Shown: one piece after another, positions 8,735 through 16,936 of the stretch
Numbering within the stretch: position 1 is the first letter of the stretch
How the letters are laid out: each line of letters opens with the position of its first letter
The notes under the pieces: generated by a model
Told to the model about the DNA's origin: nothing
The model's input: only the letters and a program-made list of their open reading frames with translations
Database searches by the model: none
Assembly: GCF_012910715.1 (NCBI RefSeq)
Contig: NZ_JABBHF010000001.1
Location: forward strand, 565,170-629,169
DNA from: Flavivirga algicola
GTDB lineage: Bacteria; Bacteroidota; Bacteroidia; Flavobacteriales; Flavobacteriaceae
Direction of reading: 5' to 3'
DNA length: 64,000 nt
Position numbers and translations under genes: made by a program

Positions 8735-9213
8735 AAGCGTAATTGCCAAAAGCCAACATCAAGCCACTTACCAAATTTTAGCCCTACCTCTTTAAAATGA
8801 GCTACCTGTTCGAACCCAAATTTCTCATGAAGCCTCACACTGGCGTCATTTGGCAATGTTAACCCTCCTAAAACGATATGATAATTTTGTTTTTTTAATT
8901 GAGATAATAGCTCTGTATATAGCTTAGTACCTACCTGTTTTCCTAAGACATCATGTTTTACATATACCGTCGACTCAACAGTATGCTTATATGCAGGCTT
9001 CGGACGCCATTTACTTCCATAAGCATATCCTAAGATTTTATTGTCTTCTTCAAAAACAATAAACGGATAATTGGTACTTATACGTGTAATTTTTTCTTTA
9101 AAAGTATCTAGGGATAAAACCTCATCATCAAAAGTAGCTATAGAATTCAATACATAATAATTGTAAATATCCAGAAGTTCTTTGGTATCATTTAAGTTTA
9201 AAGGCCTAATCAT
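8731..9213 (-). CDS. GNAT N-acetyltransferase, phosphinothricin/methionine-sulfone type
   Basis: A 160-residue GNAT protein resembling the PAT/MnaT group: N-terminal IRPLNLNDTKELLDIYNYYV, central YAYGSKWRPKPAYKHTVESTVYV and the acetyl-CoA loop VLGKQVGTKLY. This group acetylates methionine sulfone, methionine sulfoximine or phosphinothricin. The gene is 7 bp downstream of the DinB-family gene and shares its operon. Confidence 0.85.
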   Translation of the reverse strand: MIRPLNLNDTKELLDIYNYYVLNSIATFDDEVLSLDTFKEKITRISTNYPFIVFEEDNKILGYAYGSKWRPKPAYKHTVESTVYVKHDVLGKQVGTKLYTELLSQLKKQNYHIVLGGLTLPNDASVRLHEKFGFEQVAHFKEVGLKFGKWLDVGFWQLRF

Positions 9214-9220
9214 GACTAAT

Positions 9221-9766
9221 TTAAATCCAATGATTTTGCTTCATTAAATTCTCTATATGAGCATAATGATGGTTGCTATGCCAAGCATAATTTCCGATAT
9301 TATAGCTTAATAATATTTCTGATTTTGTTTCTGGATGTACAAAAGATTTATTCAAATCATCTTGAGATAATGTTCTCAATAGATAAACAAGCTTAAAATG
9401 TATCGCTTTTATATGGTTTATTGACATATCTATCGGAGCTGATTTAGAATCTACAAGCTCGGCCCATCTATCTTCGAAATAAGCTTTTATAAGCGGCTTG
9501 TCCTCCGTTAATGCCCATTTAAATCTGGTATAACTATGATGGTGACTATCTGATACATGGTGTACCACCTGTCTTATAGTCCAACCATCAGGTCTATACA
9601 CGGTATCCAATTGATCGTCCGTTAAGTTTTTAACAAGGTTTTCCAATCGGTTTGGAAAATGTTCTAAAATGGCAATCCAATTCTTAATATCCTGTTCGGT
9701 GACATTCTGCGGACATTCAAACTGCCCAATGGGATATTTAAGCTTTTCTAATTGTTGTTCCGTCAT
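9221..9766 (-). CDS. DinB/YfiT-family putative metal-dependent hydrolase
   Basis: A 181-residue four-helix-bundle protein of the DinB superfamily, YfiT/BstA-like (annotated as putative bacillithiol transferase). The metal-site histidines are visible in VVHHVSDSHHHSYTRFKWAL and in WHSNHHYAHIENL near the C-terminus. Start chosen at MTEQQLEKLKYPIG, which matches the family N-terminus; an upstream in-frame ATG (9793) would lie upstream of the predicted -7 box at 9771-9778. First gene of a two-gene operon with the GNAT gene. Confidence 0.82.
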   Translation of the reverse strand: MTEQQLEKLKYPIGQFECPQNVTEQDIKNWIAILEHFPNRLENLVKNLTDDQLDTVYRPDGWTIRQVVHHVSDSHHHSYTRFKWALTEDKPLIKAYFEDRWAELVDSKSAPIDMSINHIKAIHFKLVYLLRTLSQDDLNKSFVHPETKSEILLSYNIGNYAWHSNHHYAHIENLMKQNHWI

Positions 9767-9770
9767 TAAA

Positions 9771-9778
9771 CAAATATA
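9771..9778 (-). promoter_or_regulatory. -7 box (TATATTTG) four bases upstream of the DinB-family gene
   Basis: Minus-strand TATATTTG, then TTTA, then ATG at 9766. The geometry is the same as at csaA and points to a leaderless or near-leaderless transcript. Confidence 0.55.
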
Positions 9779-9880
9779 AAAAATACCAATCAATATTTTG
9801 AGTAAATTATTTTATAGACTTTAATGAGCTCGTTTATCAGTATACTGAAATTAAAACCCCCAATTAATTCCATAAAAAAA

Positions 9881-9900
9881 GCATCTAAAAAATTAGATGC
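9881..9900 (-). terminator. Terminator of the immunophilin gene
   Basis: Perfect 8-bp inverted repeat GCATCTAA/TTAGATGC with a 4-nt loop. On the minus strand it is followed by a run of seven Ts, so it terminates the leftward transcript of the gene ending at 9958. Confidence 0.88.
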
Positions 9901-9957
9901 CTTTGTACTATTTTAAGATCCTTAATGTTGTACCAAGGACTAAAAATTTATTTTCTA

Positions 9958-10890
9958 TTATTTTACATCCATTAACTCAACATCAAAAATAAGCGTTGCA
10001 TCTGGAGGTATAACACCGCCAGCACCTCTACTTCCATATCCTAAATGACTTGGTATTACAAAACGTGCTTTATCTCCTATTTTTAATAAACCAATGCCTT
10101 CATCCCATCCAGGAATAACTTGACCAACGCCTAAAGGAAAATCAATTGGTTGGTTACGTTTATACGAAGAATCGAAAACAGTGCCATCTGCCAATTGTCC
10201 TTTATAATGAACAGATACTGTTTTACCTGTCTCTGCATTTGCCCCGTTTCCTTCTTGAATTATTTGATAACGCAATCCACTCTCTGTTTTATTAAAACCT
10301 GCGGCTATTTTGTCTAATTCTGCTTCAGCTGCTTGTTTAGCCTCTGCCAATCTTTTTTCTCTGGATCCCTCGAAAGTCCTAAAAGCCTCAACAGCATTAT
10401 AAGCTTCAGCATCACTTCCTACTCGAATTATCTCTAAACTATCAATAGAATCACCTTGGGTTATAGCATCAACAACATTTTGTCCTTCTGTCACCTTACC
10501 AAAAACTGTATGCTTATTATCCAACCATGGCGTTTCTAAATGTGTAATAAAAAACTGACTTCCGTTGGTTCCAGGTCCTGCATTTGCCATTGATAAAACC
10601 CCAGGCCCATCATGTTTTAAATCTGGGTGGAATTCATCGTCAAATTGATATCCTGGATTTCCAGAACCTGAACCTTGTGGACATCCTCCCTGTATCATAA
10701 AATCTGGAATCACTCTATGGAATTTTAAACCATTGTAATAGGGTGTTCCTTGAGGTTTTACTTTATTTTCAAGATTACCTTCTGCTAAAGCCACAAAGTT
10801 ACCAACCGTACCTGGTGTTTTTTGATATTCTAAAGCAACAAGAATTTCTCCTTTAGTTGTATTAAATTTTGCGTATAAACCGTCTTGCAT
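9958..10890 (-). CDS. Cyclophilin-FKBP fusion peptidyl-prolyl isomerase
   Basis: A 310-residue protein with two unrelated proline isomerase domains. Residues 1-155 are cyclophilin (YYNGLKFHRVIPDFMIQGG, GTNGSQFFITHLETPWLDNKHTVFGKV). An Ala/Glu/Lys-rich helix (about 168-195) links to an FKBP domain (about 205-310: VSVHYKGQLADGTVFDSS, PLGVGQVIPGWDEG, PPDATLIFDVELMDVK). Active-site Arg, Phe, Gln and Trp of cyclophilin appear present. No signal peptide, so cytoplasmic folding help is likely. Dual-family immunophilins of this order are known from flavobacteria. It has its own promoter and terminator. Confidence 0.93.
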   Translation of the reverse strand: MQDGLYAKFNTTKGEILVALEYQKTPGTVGNFVALAEGNLENKVKPQGTPYYNGLKFHRVIPDFMIQGGCPQGSGSGNPGYQFDDEFHPDLKHDGPGVLSMANAGPGTNGSQFFITHLETPWLDNKHTVFGKVTEGQNVVDAITQGDSIDSLEIIRVGSDAEAYNAVEAFRTFEGSREKRLAEAKQAAEAELDKIAAGFNKTESGLRYQIIQEGNGANAETGKTVSVHYKGQLADGTVFDSSYKRNQPIDFPLGVGQVIPGWDEGIGLLKIGDKARFVIPSHLGYGSRGAGGVIPPDATLIFDVELMDVK

Positions 10891-10912
10891 TGTTCTAATT
10901 TTTAAGAAAGTG

Positions 10913-10920
10913 CAAAGATA
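10913..10920 (-). promoter_or_regulatory. -7 box (TATCTTTG) for the immunophilin gene
   Basis: Minus-strand TATCTTTGC, a full TAnnTTTG match, 22 nt upstream of the ATG at 10890. Confidence 0.6.
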
Positions 10921-10932
10921 ACTAGGTTTTAC

Positions 10933-10960
10933 GAATTAAGAATTATGATTTATGAATTTT
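10933..10960. repeat. Degenerate heptamer array (GAATTAA/GAATTAT type)
   Basis: Four 7-bp units in register (GAATTAA, GAATTAT, GATTTAT, GAATTTT) in the gap between the immunophilin gene and recQ. It resembles a decayed form of the perfect arrays at 655-755. Confidence 0.55.
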
Positions 10961-11070
10961 TAAGTCTGATTATTAATGAATAATAAATGTTATCAAACTA
11001 AGATTCTCGAAGAGGTATTTGTCACAAACAGAGCAATAGAGTATTTTATTAAATAGATTAACGACCTATA

Positions 11071-11091
11071 TACTGAGTACTGTCTACTGTA
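11071..11091. repeat. Degenerate heptamer array (TACTGNN)
   Basis: Three 7-bp units in register (TACTGAG, TACTGTC, TACTGTA), 19 bp downstream of the recQ stop codon, in the same gap as the array at 10933-10960. Confidence 0.55.
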
Positions 11092-11109
11092 TATTTTATA
11101 TACCGAAAT

Positions 11110-13314
11110 CTAATTCGCCACTTCACTAATAAACTTAATACGATACAAACGCAGCTCTTCATCATCATAATCTCCATCAAATTCTTCAATAGCGGCATCT
11201 ATATTATCAGATTCAGATTCCATAAAATATTCATGGATTTCTTCTTGCTGGTCTTCATCTAAAACATCATCAATCCAGTAACTGATATTCAACTTAGTTC
11301 CAGAATAGACAATAGCTTCCATTTCTTTAATGAATTCTTCCATAGACATGCCTTTTGACGATGCAATATCCTCTAAAGGTAATTTTCTATCTATATTTTG
11401 AATGATATATAACTTATTAGCTGAATTAGTTCCAGTTGATTTTACCACCAAATCGTCTGGGCGAACCACGTCGTTTTCTTCAACATATTTAGAAATCAAT
11501 GCTACAAAATCTTTACCGTATTTTTTTGCTTTACCTTCTCCAACTCCATGAACATTTGATAGTTCAGCTAGGTCAACAGGATATTTTAAAGCCATATCTT
11601 CAAGTGAAGGGTCTTGAAAAATAACAAATGGAGGAACCCCCATCTTTTTTGCATTCTTTTTACGCAAATCTTTAAGCATTCCCATTAATATTTCATCTGC
11701 TACAGCACCTCCACTTTTTGCAGCAGTAATAATTGTGCCATCTTCCTGTTCACCTTCAAATATATGATCTTCTGTCATCATAAACGACGTCGGACTCTTT
11801 ATAAAAGACTTACCCGATTTACTTAATTTTATAACGCCATACGTTTCAATATCCTTTCTAAGAAAGCCAGCAACCAATACTTGTCTCAACAAAGCCATCC
11901 AATATTTGTTGTCTTTATCTTTTCCTTTTCCAAAAAACGGTTGTTCATTGGTTTTATGCGAATTAATTAAGGCATTCTCTTTACCAACAATAACATTTAC
12001 AAGATCTTTAGACTTATATTTTTCGTTGGTTTTATCTATTGTTTCCAATAATACGACAACACTTTCTTTAGCTTCATGTTTCTTTTTTGGGTGCCTTACA
12101 TTATCATCCATATCTCCACCTTCGCCAGTTGCATTATCAAATTCTTCTCCAAAATAATGTAAAATAAATTTTCTTCTAGAGATGGATGTTTCAGCAAACG
12201 CAATCACCTCTTGCAATAGCGCTTGTCCGATTTCTTGTTCAGCTACAGGCTTACCCGACATGAATTTTTCTAATTTTTCAATGTCCTTATAAGCATAATA
12301 GGCTAAGCAATGTCCTTCACCACCATCACGCCCTGCTCTTCCTGTTTCCTGATAATAACTTTCAATACTCTTTGGAATATCATGATGAATGACAAAACGG
12401 ACATCTGGCTTATCTATTCCCATACCAAAAGCAATCGTAGCTACAACTACATCGACATCTTCCATAAGGAACTTATCTTGGTAACTAGATCTCGATTTTG
12501 CATCCAAGCCAGCATGATATGGCACTGCTTTAATACCGTTTACCTGTAATACTTGGGCTAGTTCTTCAACGCGTTTTCTACTTAAGCAATATACAATACC
12601 CGATTTGCCTTCATTCTGTTTTATAAATCGAATGATATCGGCATCTACATGCTTTGTCTTTGGTCTAACTTCATAATATAGATTAGGCCTGTTAAAAGAA
12701 GCCTTAAAGGTTTTTGCATTACTAATGCCTAAATTCTTTATAATATCTTCCTGAACTTTTGGCGTGGCAGTTGCTGTTAAACCAATAATAGGAATACGAT
12801 CCCCTATCCTAGCAATAATATGGCGCAAATTCCTATATTCTGGTCTAAAATCATGTCCCCATTCACTAATACAGTGTGCTTCATCAATCGCCATAAAAGA
12901 TATCTTCACAGAACGTAAAAACTCGACATTTTCCTCTTTAGTTAGAGATTCTGGTGCAACATATAATAATTTTGTAACACCATTTACTATATCTTCTTTA
13001 ACACGTTTTACCTCGGTTTTATTTAATGAAGAATTTAACACATGGGCAACACCTTCTTCATTTGAAATGCCCCGAATGGCATCTACTTGGTTTTTCATTA
13101 AAGCTATTAACGGTGATACGACAATGGCTGTGCCATCTTGCATTAACGCTGGCAACTGGTAGCATAACGACTTCCCGCCGCCTGTTGGCATAATTACAAA
13201 CGTATGATTCTTTGATAAAACACTTTCGACAACATCTTCTTGCAAGCCCTTGAATTGATTAAATCCAAAATATTTTTTAAGAGCAGAGTGCAAGTCACTT
13301 TTAGCTAATAACAT
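11110..13314 (-). CDS. recQ: ATP-dependent DNA helicase RecQ
   Basis: A 734-residue RecQ helicase: Walker A MPTGGGKSLCYQLPAL (about 41-56), DEAH box IDEAHCISEWGHDFRPEY, motif VI YYQETGRAGRDG, then RQC winged helix and an HRDC domain (about 525-600, starting DLRKKNAKKMGVPPFVIFQD). The zinc-binding segment that normally follows RRKFILHYFGEEF has no cysteines here: the region reads DNATGEGGDMDDN where others have a CGNCDNC-type motif. The C-terminus is very acidic. RecQ unwinds DNA 3'-5' in recombination repair and fork restart. ATG start; monocistronic, divergent from kdsD. Confidence 0.93.
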   Translation of the reverse strand: MLLAKSDLHSALKKYFGFNQFKGLQEDVVESVLSKNHTFVIMPTGGGKSLCYQLPALMQDGTAIVVSPLIALMKNQVDAIRGISNEEGVAHVLNSSLNKTEVKRVKEDIVNGVTKLLYVAPESLTKEENVEFLRSVKISFMAIDEAHCISEWGHDFRPEYRNLRHIIARIGDRIPIIGLTATATPKVQEDIIKNLGISNAKTFKASFNRPNLYYEVRPKTKHVDADIIRFIKQNEGKSGIVYCLSRKRVEELAQVLQVNGIKAVPYHAGLDAKSRSSYQDKFLMEDVDVVVATIAFGMGIDKPDVRFVIHHDIPKSIESYYQETGRAGRDGGEGHCLAYYAYKDIEKLEKFMSGKPVAEQEIGQALLQEVIAFAETSISRRKFILHYFGEEFDNATGEGGDMDDNVRHPKKKHEAKESVVVLLETIDKTNEKYKSKDLVNVIVGKENALINSHKTNEQPFFGKGKDKDNKYWMALLRQVLVAGFLRKDIETYGVIKLSKSGKSFIKSPTSFMMTEDHIFEGEQEDGTIITAAKSGGAVADEILMGMLKDLRKKNAKKMGVPPFVIFQDPSLEDMALKYPVDLAELSNVHGVGEGKAKKYGKDFVALISKYVEENDVVRPDDLVVKSTGTNSANKLYIIQNIDRKLPLEDIASSKGMSMEEFIKEMEAIVYSGTKLNISYWIDDVLDEDQQEEIHEYFMESESDNIDAAIEEFDGDYDDEELRLYRIKFISEVAN

Positions 13315-13409
13315 GAATTGTATAAAAATTTATTTACTATTATCACACACTAAAATATCAAAACTTCACTTATTAATTTAATAGTGTATTTAGAGATCCC
13401 CTCATTTTT

Positions 13410-13433
13410 TTTTCGTTAGTTTTGTAACGAAAA
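13410..13433 (+). promoter_or_regulatory. kdsD promoter with overlapping inverted repeat
   Basis: The -7 box TAGTTTTG (13417-13424) sits inside a perfect 9-bp inverted repeat TTTTCGTTA-N6-TAACGAAAA (13410-13433). A regulator bound to the repeat would block the promoter. The start codon follows 90 nt downstream. Confidence 0.5.
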
Positions 13434-13514
13434 CCCAAATTACAACAAAATTTAATTTGAATACCATTAAAGATAAGAAAATCTTTAAAAGCATCAACTA
13501 AAAAGACATAAATT

Positions 13515-14480
13515 TTGAATAGCAAAAATTCAATTATACAAACCGCAAAACTAACTGTTGAAGCGGAGAGTCAGGCCATTTCAAATTTAGCTGGTTTAAT
13601 AACCGATGATTTTGCAGAGGCCGTACAGCTTATTTATAACTCTAAAGGCCGTGTAATTATTACAGGTATTGGAAAAAGTGCCATTATTGCCAACAAAATT
13701 GTAGCCACGCTAAATTCTACTGGTACACCCTCAATTTTCATGCATGCTGCAGATGCTATCCATGGCGACCTAGGACTTATTCTAAAAGATGATGTTGTTA
13801 TTTGTATTTCTAAAAGTGGAAATACTCCAGAAATTAAAGTTTTAGTACCATTAATAAAAAGTGCCAACAATAAAATGATTGCCATAACTGGTAACAAAGA
13901 CTCCTTTTTAGGACAACAAGCTAATTATATTCTAAATGCTTATGTTGAAAAAGAAGCGTGTCCAAATAACTTAGCTCCAACAACAAGCACAACGGCCCAG
14001 CTAGTTATTGGTGATGCCTTAGCTGTCTGTTTATTGGAATTACGTGGTTTCTCCAGTAATGATTTTGCAAAGTACCACCCTGGTGGTGCCTTAGGGAAAA
14101 AACTCTATTTGCGCGTTCAAGATATATCATCGGTAAACGAAAAACCGAAAGTGGTTCCAACAACAAACATAAAAGATATTATCATAGAAATTACTGAAAA
14201 AATGCTAGGCGTTACTGCGGTTGTAGAAAATGATAAAATCGCAGGTATTATTACAGATGGCGATTTACGTAGGATGTTGAGTAAGGTAGACGATTTCTCT
14301 TCGCTAACCGCCAAGGATATCATGAGCGCCAATCCAAAGCGTATTAATGCTGAAGCTATGGCTATTGAAGCTTTAGAAGTTATGGAAACCAATGGTATTT
14401 CCCAATTGCTTGTTGAAGAAAATGGGAACTATGCTGGAGTAATTCATTTACATGATCTAATAAAAGAAGGTATTATATAA
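13515..14480 (+). CDS. kdsD: Arabinose-5-phosphate isomerase (KpsF/GutQ family)
   Basis: A 321-residue protein: SIS sugar-isomerase domain (about 30-170, GRVIITGIGKSAIIANKIVATLNSTG and CISKSGNTPEIK, then HPGGALGKKL) followed by two CBS domains (about 205-320). It converts ribulose-5-P to arabinose-5-P, the first step of Kdo synthesis for LPS. The start is a TTG (NSKNSIIQTAK), chosen because no ATG lies upstream in frame and the family N-terminus aligns. The stop codon overlaps the tatC start by 1 bp. Confidence 0.92.
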   Translation: MNSKNSIIQTAKLTVEAESQAISNLAGLITDDFAEAVQLIYNSKGRVIITGIGKSAIIANKIVATLNSTGTPSIFMHAADAIHGDLGLILKDDVVICISKSGNTPEIKVLVPLIKSANNKMIAITGNKDSFLGQQANYILNAYVEKEACPNNLAPTTSTTAQLVIGDALAVCLLELRGFSSNDFAKYHPGGALGKKLYLRVQDISSVNEKPKVVPTTNIKDIIIEITEKMLGVTAVVENDKIAGIITDGDLRRMLSKVDDFSSLTAKDIMSANPKRINAEAMAIEALEVMETNGISQLLVEENGNYAGVIHLHDLIKEGII

Positions 14481-15304
14481 TGGCAAAAAAAGATATAAAT
14501 GAGATGTCTTTTTTAGATCATCTTGAAGATTTAAGGTGGCATTTAATTAGAATCTGCTTAGCAGTTATCATAGTAGCTACTTTAGCATTTATTTTTAGTC
14601 GTTTTATTTTCGATACTATTATTTTTGCACCATTGGACATGAGTTTTCCGACTTATGATTTTCTATGTAGAACAGCTACTTTTATAAATATAGAAACCAC
14701 TTTTTGTAATGATAAAATTCCCTTGATCATACAAAACAGAACCATGGCTGGGCAATTTTCGGCAGATATATGGACCGCAATTTTAGGAGGTTTCATTATT
14801 TCTTTTCCATATGTTATTTATCAATTATGGAAATTTATTAGTCCTGGGCTGCATTCTAACGAGCGTAAACACTCCAGAGGGTTTATTGTTATTTCATCTT
14901 TCCTATTCTTTATAGGTGTATTATTTGGTTATTACATCGTTACGCCTTTGTCAATTAACTTTTTGGCCAACTACAGCATTTCTGCAAAAGTTGATAATCA
15001 AATTGACATTAGTTCGTACATTGGACTTGTTAGGGCTTCCGCACTAGCTTCTGGGCTAATTTTCGAACTCCCTATTATTATTTATTTTTTAACCAAAATA
15101 GGATTAGTAACACCAGAATTCTTAAAAAAATACAGAAAATATGCCTTGGTTATTGTATTAATTTTGTCTGCAATTATTACACCTCCAGATATTGCCAGTC
15201 AGGTTATTGTAGCTATCCCAATTATAATTTTATATCAAGTGAGTATTTATATTTCTAAAATTGTTATTAGAAATCAAAAAAGAAAAGAAAAACAACATGT
15301 CTGA
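14480..15304 (+). CDS. tatC: Twin-arginine translocase subunit TatC
   Basis: A 274-residue membrane protein with six predicted helices and the TatC opening MSFLDHLEDLRWHLIR, whose Glu and Arg recognise twin-arginine signals, plus the periplasmic FISPGLHSNERK segment after helix 2. TatC is the receptor subunit of the Tat pathway for folded proteins. No tatA/B gene is in this window. Overlaps kdsD by 1 bp and the next gene by 8 bp, so translation is coupled. Confidence 0.95.
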   Translation: MAKKDINEMSFLDHLEDLRWHLIRICLAVIIVATLAFIFSRFIFDTIIFAPLDMSFPTYDFLCRTATFINIETTFCNDKIPLIIQNRTMAGQFSADIWTAILGGFIISFPYVIYQLWKFISPGLHSNERKHSRGFIVISSFLFFIGVLFGYYIVTPLSINFLANYSISAKVDNQIDISSYIGLVRASALASGLIFELPIIIYFLTKIGLVTPEFLKKYRKYALVIVLILSAIITPPDIASQVIVAIPIIILYQVSIYISKIVIRNQKRKEKQHV

Positions 15305-15644
15305 TATCGTTAACGAATTTAATGCGTATCGTTCTAAAATGAACGATAAAATTTTAGCAGATAACAATAAAGTAATAAAACGTATTTTTAATTTGGACAC
15401 CAATGCTTATGCAGAAGGGGCTTTAGATGTTAAAACCAAAGAACTTTTGGGGTTGGTAGCTTCTACGGTTCTACGTTGTGACGATTGTATAAAATACCAC
15501 ATGGAAACCAGTTATAAAATTGGATTAAAAAAAGAAGAAGTGGTTGAGGCTTTAAGCATAGCAACATTAGTTGGAGGCACTATTGTTATTCCTCATTTAC
15601 GTCGTGCCTATGAGTTTTGGGATGCCCTGGAAGCTAAGAAATAA
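15297..15644 (+). CDS. Carboxymuconolactone decarboxylase-family (AhpD-like) protein
   Basis: A 115-residue protein starting at MSDIVNEFNAYRS; an ATG at 15261 would only add residues overlapping tatC. It has the AhpD-like motif RCDDCIKYHMETSYKIG, a C-x2-C with the following His typical of alkylhydroperoxidase-type CMD proteins. It probably has thiol peroxidase or disulfide activity; a decarboxylase role is unlikely. It overlaps the end of tatC by 8 bp in the kdsD-lptB operon. Confidence 0.87.
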   Translation: MSDIVNEFNAYRSKMNDKILADNNKVIKRIFNLDTNAYAEGALDVKTKELLGLVASTVLRCDDCIKYHMETSYKIGLKKEEVVEALSIATLVGGTIVIPHLRRAYEFWDALEAKK

Positions 15645-15672
15645 TAAATGTTTTAGGACAAAGACAATAACC

Positions 15673-15888
15673 TTGGAACTAGTTCACGAGGCATTATATA
15701 GAAAAAATTCCCGAAGCAAACTTCAAGGCCTTAAACCCAAAGATCCCACTCGAAAAGCAGGATTAGTTCAATTTACAATTTTGGAGATATTGCTTCGCAA
15801 CTTTTCAAGATTGAGTTTCACTAATAAAATTCAAACATCTGCTATAATAGTGTATATGATTTTACTATTTTTAGCGTTCAGTATATAA
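15673..15888 (+). CDS. Small putative membrane-anchored protein (71 aa), unknown
   Basis: A reading frame fills the gap between the CMD gene and lptB and ends 3 bp before the lptB ATG. The likely start is TTG at 15673 (LELVHEALYRK); a longer reading from ATG 15571 would run inside the CMD gene in another frame. It is basic (SRSKLQGLKPKDPTRKAG) with an amphipathic middle and ends in a hydrophobic helix (SAIIVYMILLFLAFSI), so a C-terminal tail anchor is possible. I do not recognise the family. Position between tatC/CMD and lptB suggests an envelope role (inference). Confidence 0.45.
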   Translation: MELVHEALYRKNSRSKLQGLKPKDPTRKAGLVQFTILEILLRNFSRLSFTNKIQTSAIIVYMILLFLAFSI

Positions 15889-15891
15889 CTT

Positions 15892-16632
15892 ATGATTTTA
15901 AAAGCCGAAAATTTAATGAAGTCCTACAGTGGACGAAAAGTGGTTAAGGATGTCTCTCTTGAAGTAAACCAAGGTGAAATAGTTGGTCTTTTGGGACCTA
16001 ATGGTGCTGGAAAAACCACATCTTTTTATATGATTGTTGGCTTGATAAAGCCCAATGGCGGTCATATTTTTATAGATAACACTGAGATCACAAAATACCC
16101 TATGTACAAACGTGCACAAAACGGTATTGGTTATTTAGCACAAGAAGCTTCTGTTTTTAGAAAACTAAGTATTGAAGATAATATTTTAAGTGTTTTACAA
16201 CTTACTAAGCTTAGCAAGAAGGAACAACATGATAAAATGGAATCGCTCATCGAAGAGTTTGGCTTAGGTCATATTCGTAAAAGCCGCGGTGATTTATTAT
16301 CGGGAGGGGAACGTCGGCGTACAGAGATTGCCCGAGCTCTAGCTACCGACCCTAGCTTTATATTATTAGATGAACCTTTTGCTGGGGTAGACCCCGTAGC
16401 CGTTGAAGATATACAGCGCATTGTAGCACAGCTTACTAAAAAAAATATTGGTATTTTAATTACAGATCATAACGTACAAGAAACCCTTGCTATTACAGAT
16501 AGAACATATTTAATGTTTGAAGGTAGTATTCTTAAAGCTGGTAAACCTGAAGAACTGGCTAGTGATGAAATGGTTCGAAAGGTGTATTTAGGTCAAAACT
16601 TTGAGCTTCGTAAGAAGAAAATTAGAGATTAG
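15892..16632 (+). CDS. lptB: LPS export ABC transporter ATPase LptB
   Basis: A 246-residue ABC ATPase with Walker [10 protein letters not shown] (about 36-44), signature [16 protein letters not shown], Walker [14 protein letters not shown] and the LptB-like [15 protein letters not shown] switch. LptB powers LPS extraction by the LptFG complex. The GERRR form of the signature is the usual one for LptB. Last gene of the kdsD-tatC-CMD-ORF-lptB operon; with kdsD it ties this operon to LPS. Confidence 0.94.
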   Translation: MILKAENLMKSYSGRKVVKDVSLEVNQGEIVGLLGPNGAGKTTSFYMIVGLIKPNGGHIFIDNTEITKYPMYKRAQNGIGYLAQEASVFRKLSIEDNILSVLQLTKLSKKEQHDKMESLIEEFGLGHIRKSRGDLLSGGERRRTEIARALATDPSFILLDEPFAGVDPVAVEDIQRIVAQLTKKNIGILITDHNVQETLAITDRTYLMFEGSILKAGKPEELASDEMVRKVYLGQNFELRKKKIRD

Positions 16633-16936
16633 ATAGACTCTCTAAAGTATTATTTTGATTATTTTTTGCTTTTTTAGTGTATTACTTGCTATTACTACTG
16701 TAAAAATACCCCGCATATTGAAATAAAGGGTTTCCCTCGTTCCTAGATACAGGAATAAATTTTATTAAGGGACTCTCTTTTCACATTTCATTTTTTCTAC
16801 TTTATATAAATTTTTAATTATTGCTACGAATCTATTTGTGAGCAAAACATTTTGTGTAAAATATTTTGATATATCAAAACATTAATTATATCTTTATGAT
16901 ATCAAAATAATATCATTTTAAATCAAAACACAAATC
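16633..16936. other. Intergenic region upstream of the SPFH gene (304 bp)
   Basis: No coding frame was found. The left half has no clear element apart from a weak TTCCT/AGGAA hairpin (near 16740-16756). The right end holds three TGATAT-type palindromic boxes and a candidate promoter, described separately. Confidence 0.6.
16864..16915 (+). promoter_or_regulatory. Palindromic TGATAT boxes around a candidate promoter
   Basis: 16864-16879 is a perfect 16-bp palindrome (TTTTGATATATCAAAA). 16897-16904 is TGATATCA, and ATATCA recurs at 16910-16915. A TTTG (16865-16868), 20 bp, then TATCTTTA (16889-16896) is a near-consensus Bacteroidota promoter lying between the boxes. The ribbon-helix-helix protein encoded two genes on is a candidate to bind them. 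Confidence 0.5.

Noticed and set aside
12310-13162. Open frames on the plus strand within recQ
   Set aside because: They mirror conserved recQ helicase coding sequence and have no motifs or promoters.
15571-15672. Longer start (ATG 15571) for the small ORF before lptB
   Set aside because: It would overlap the conserved end of the CMD gene in another frame; the coding-like part begins after 15660.
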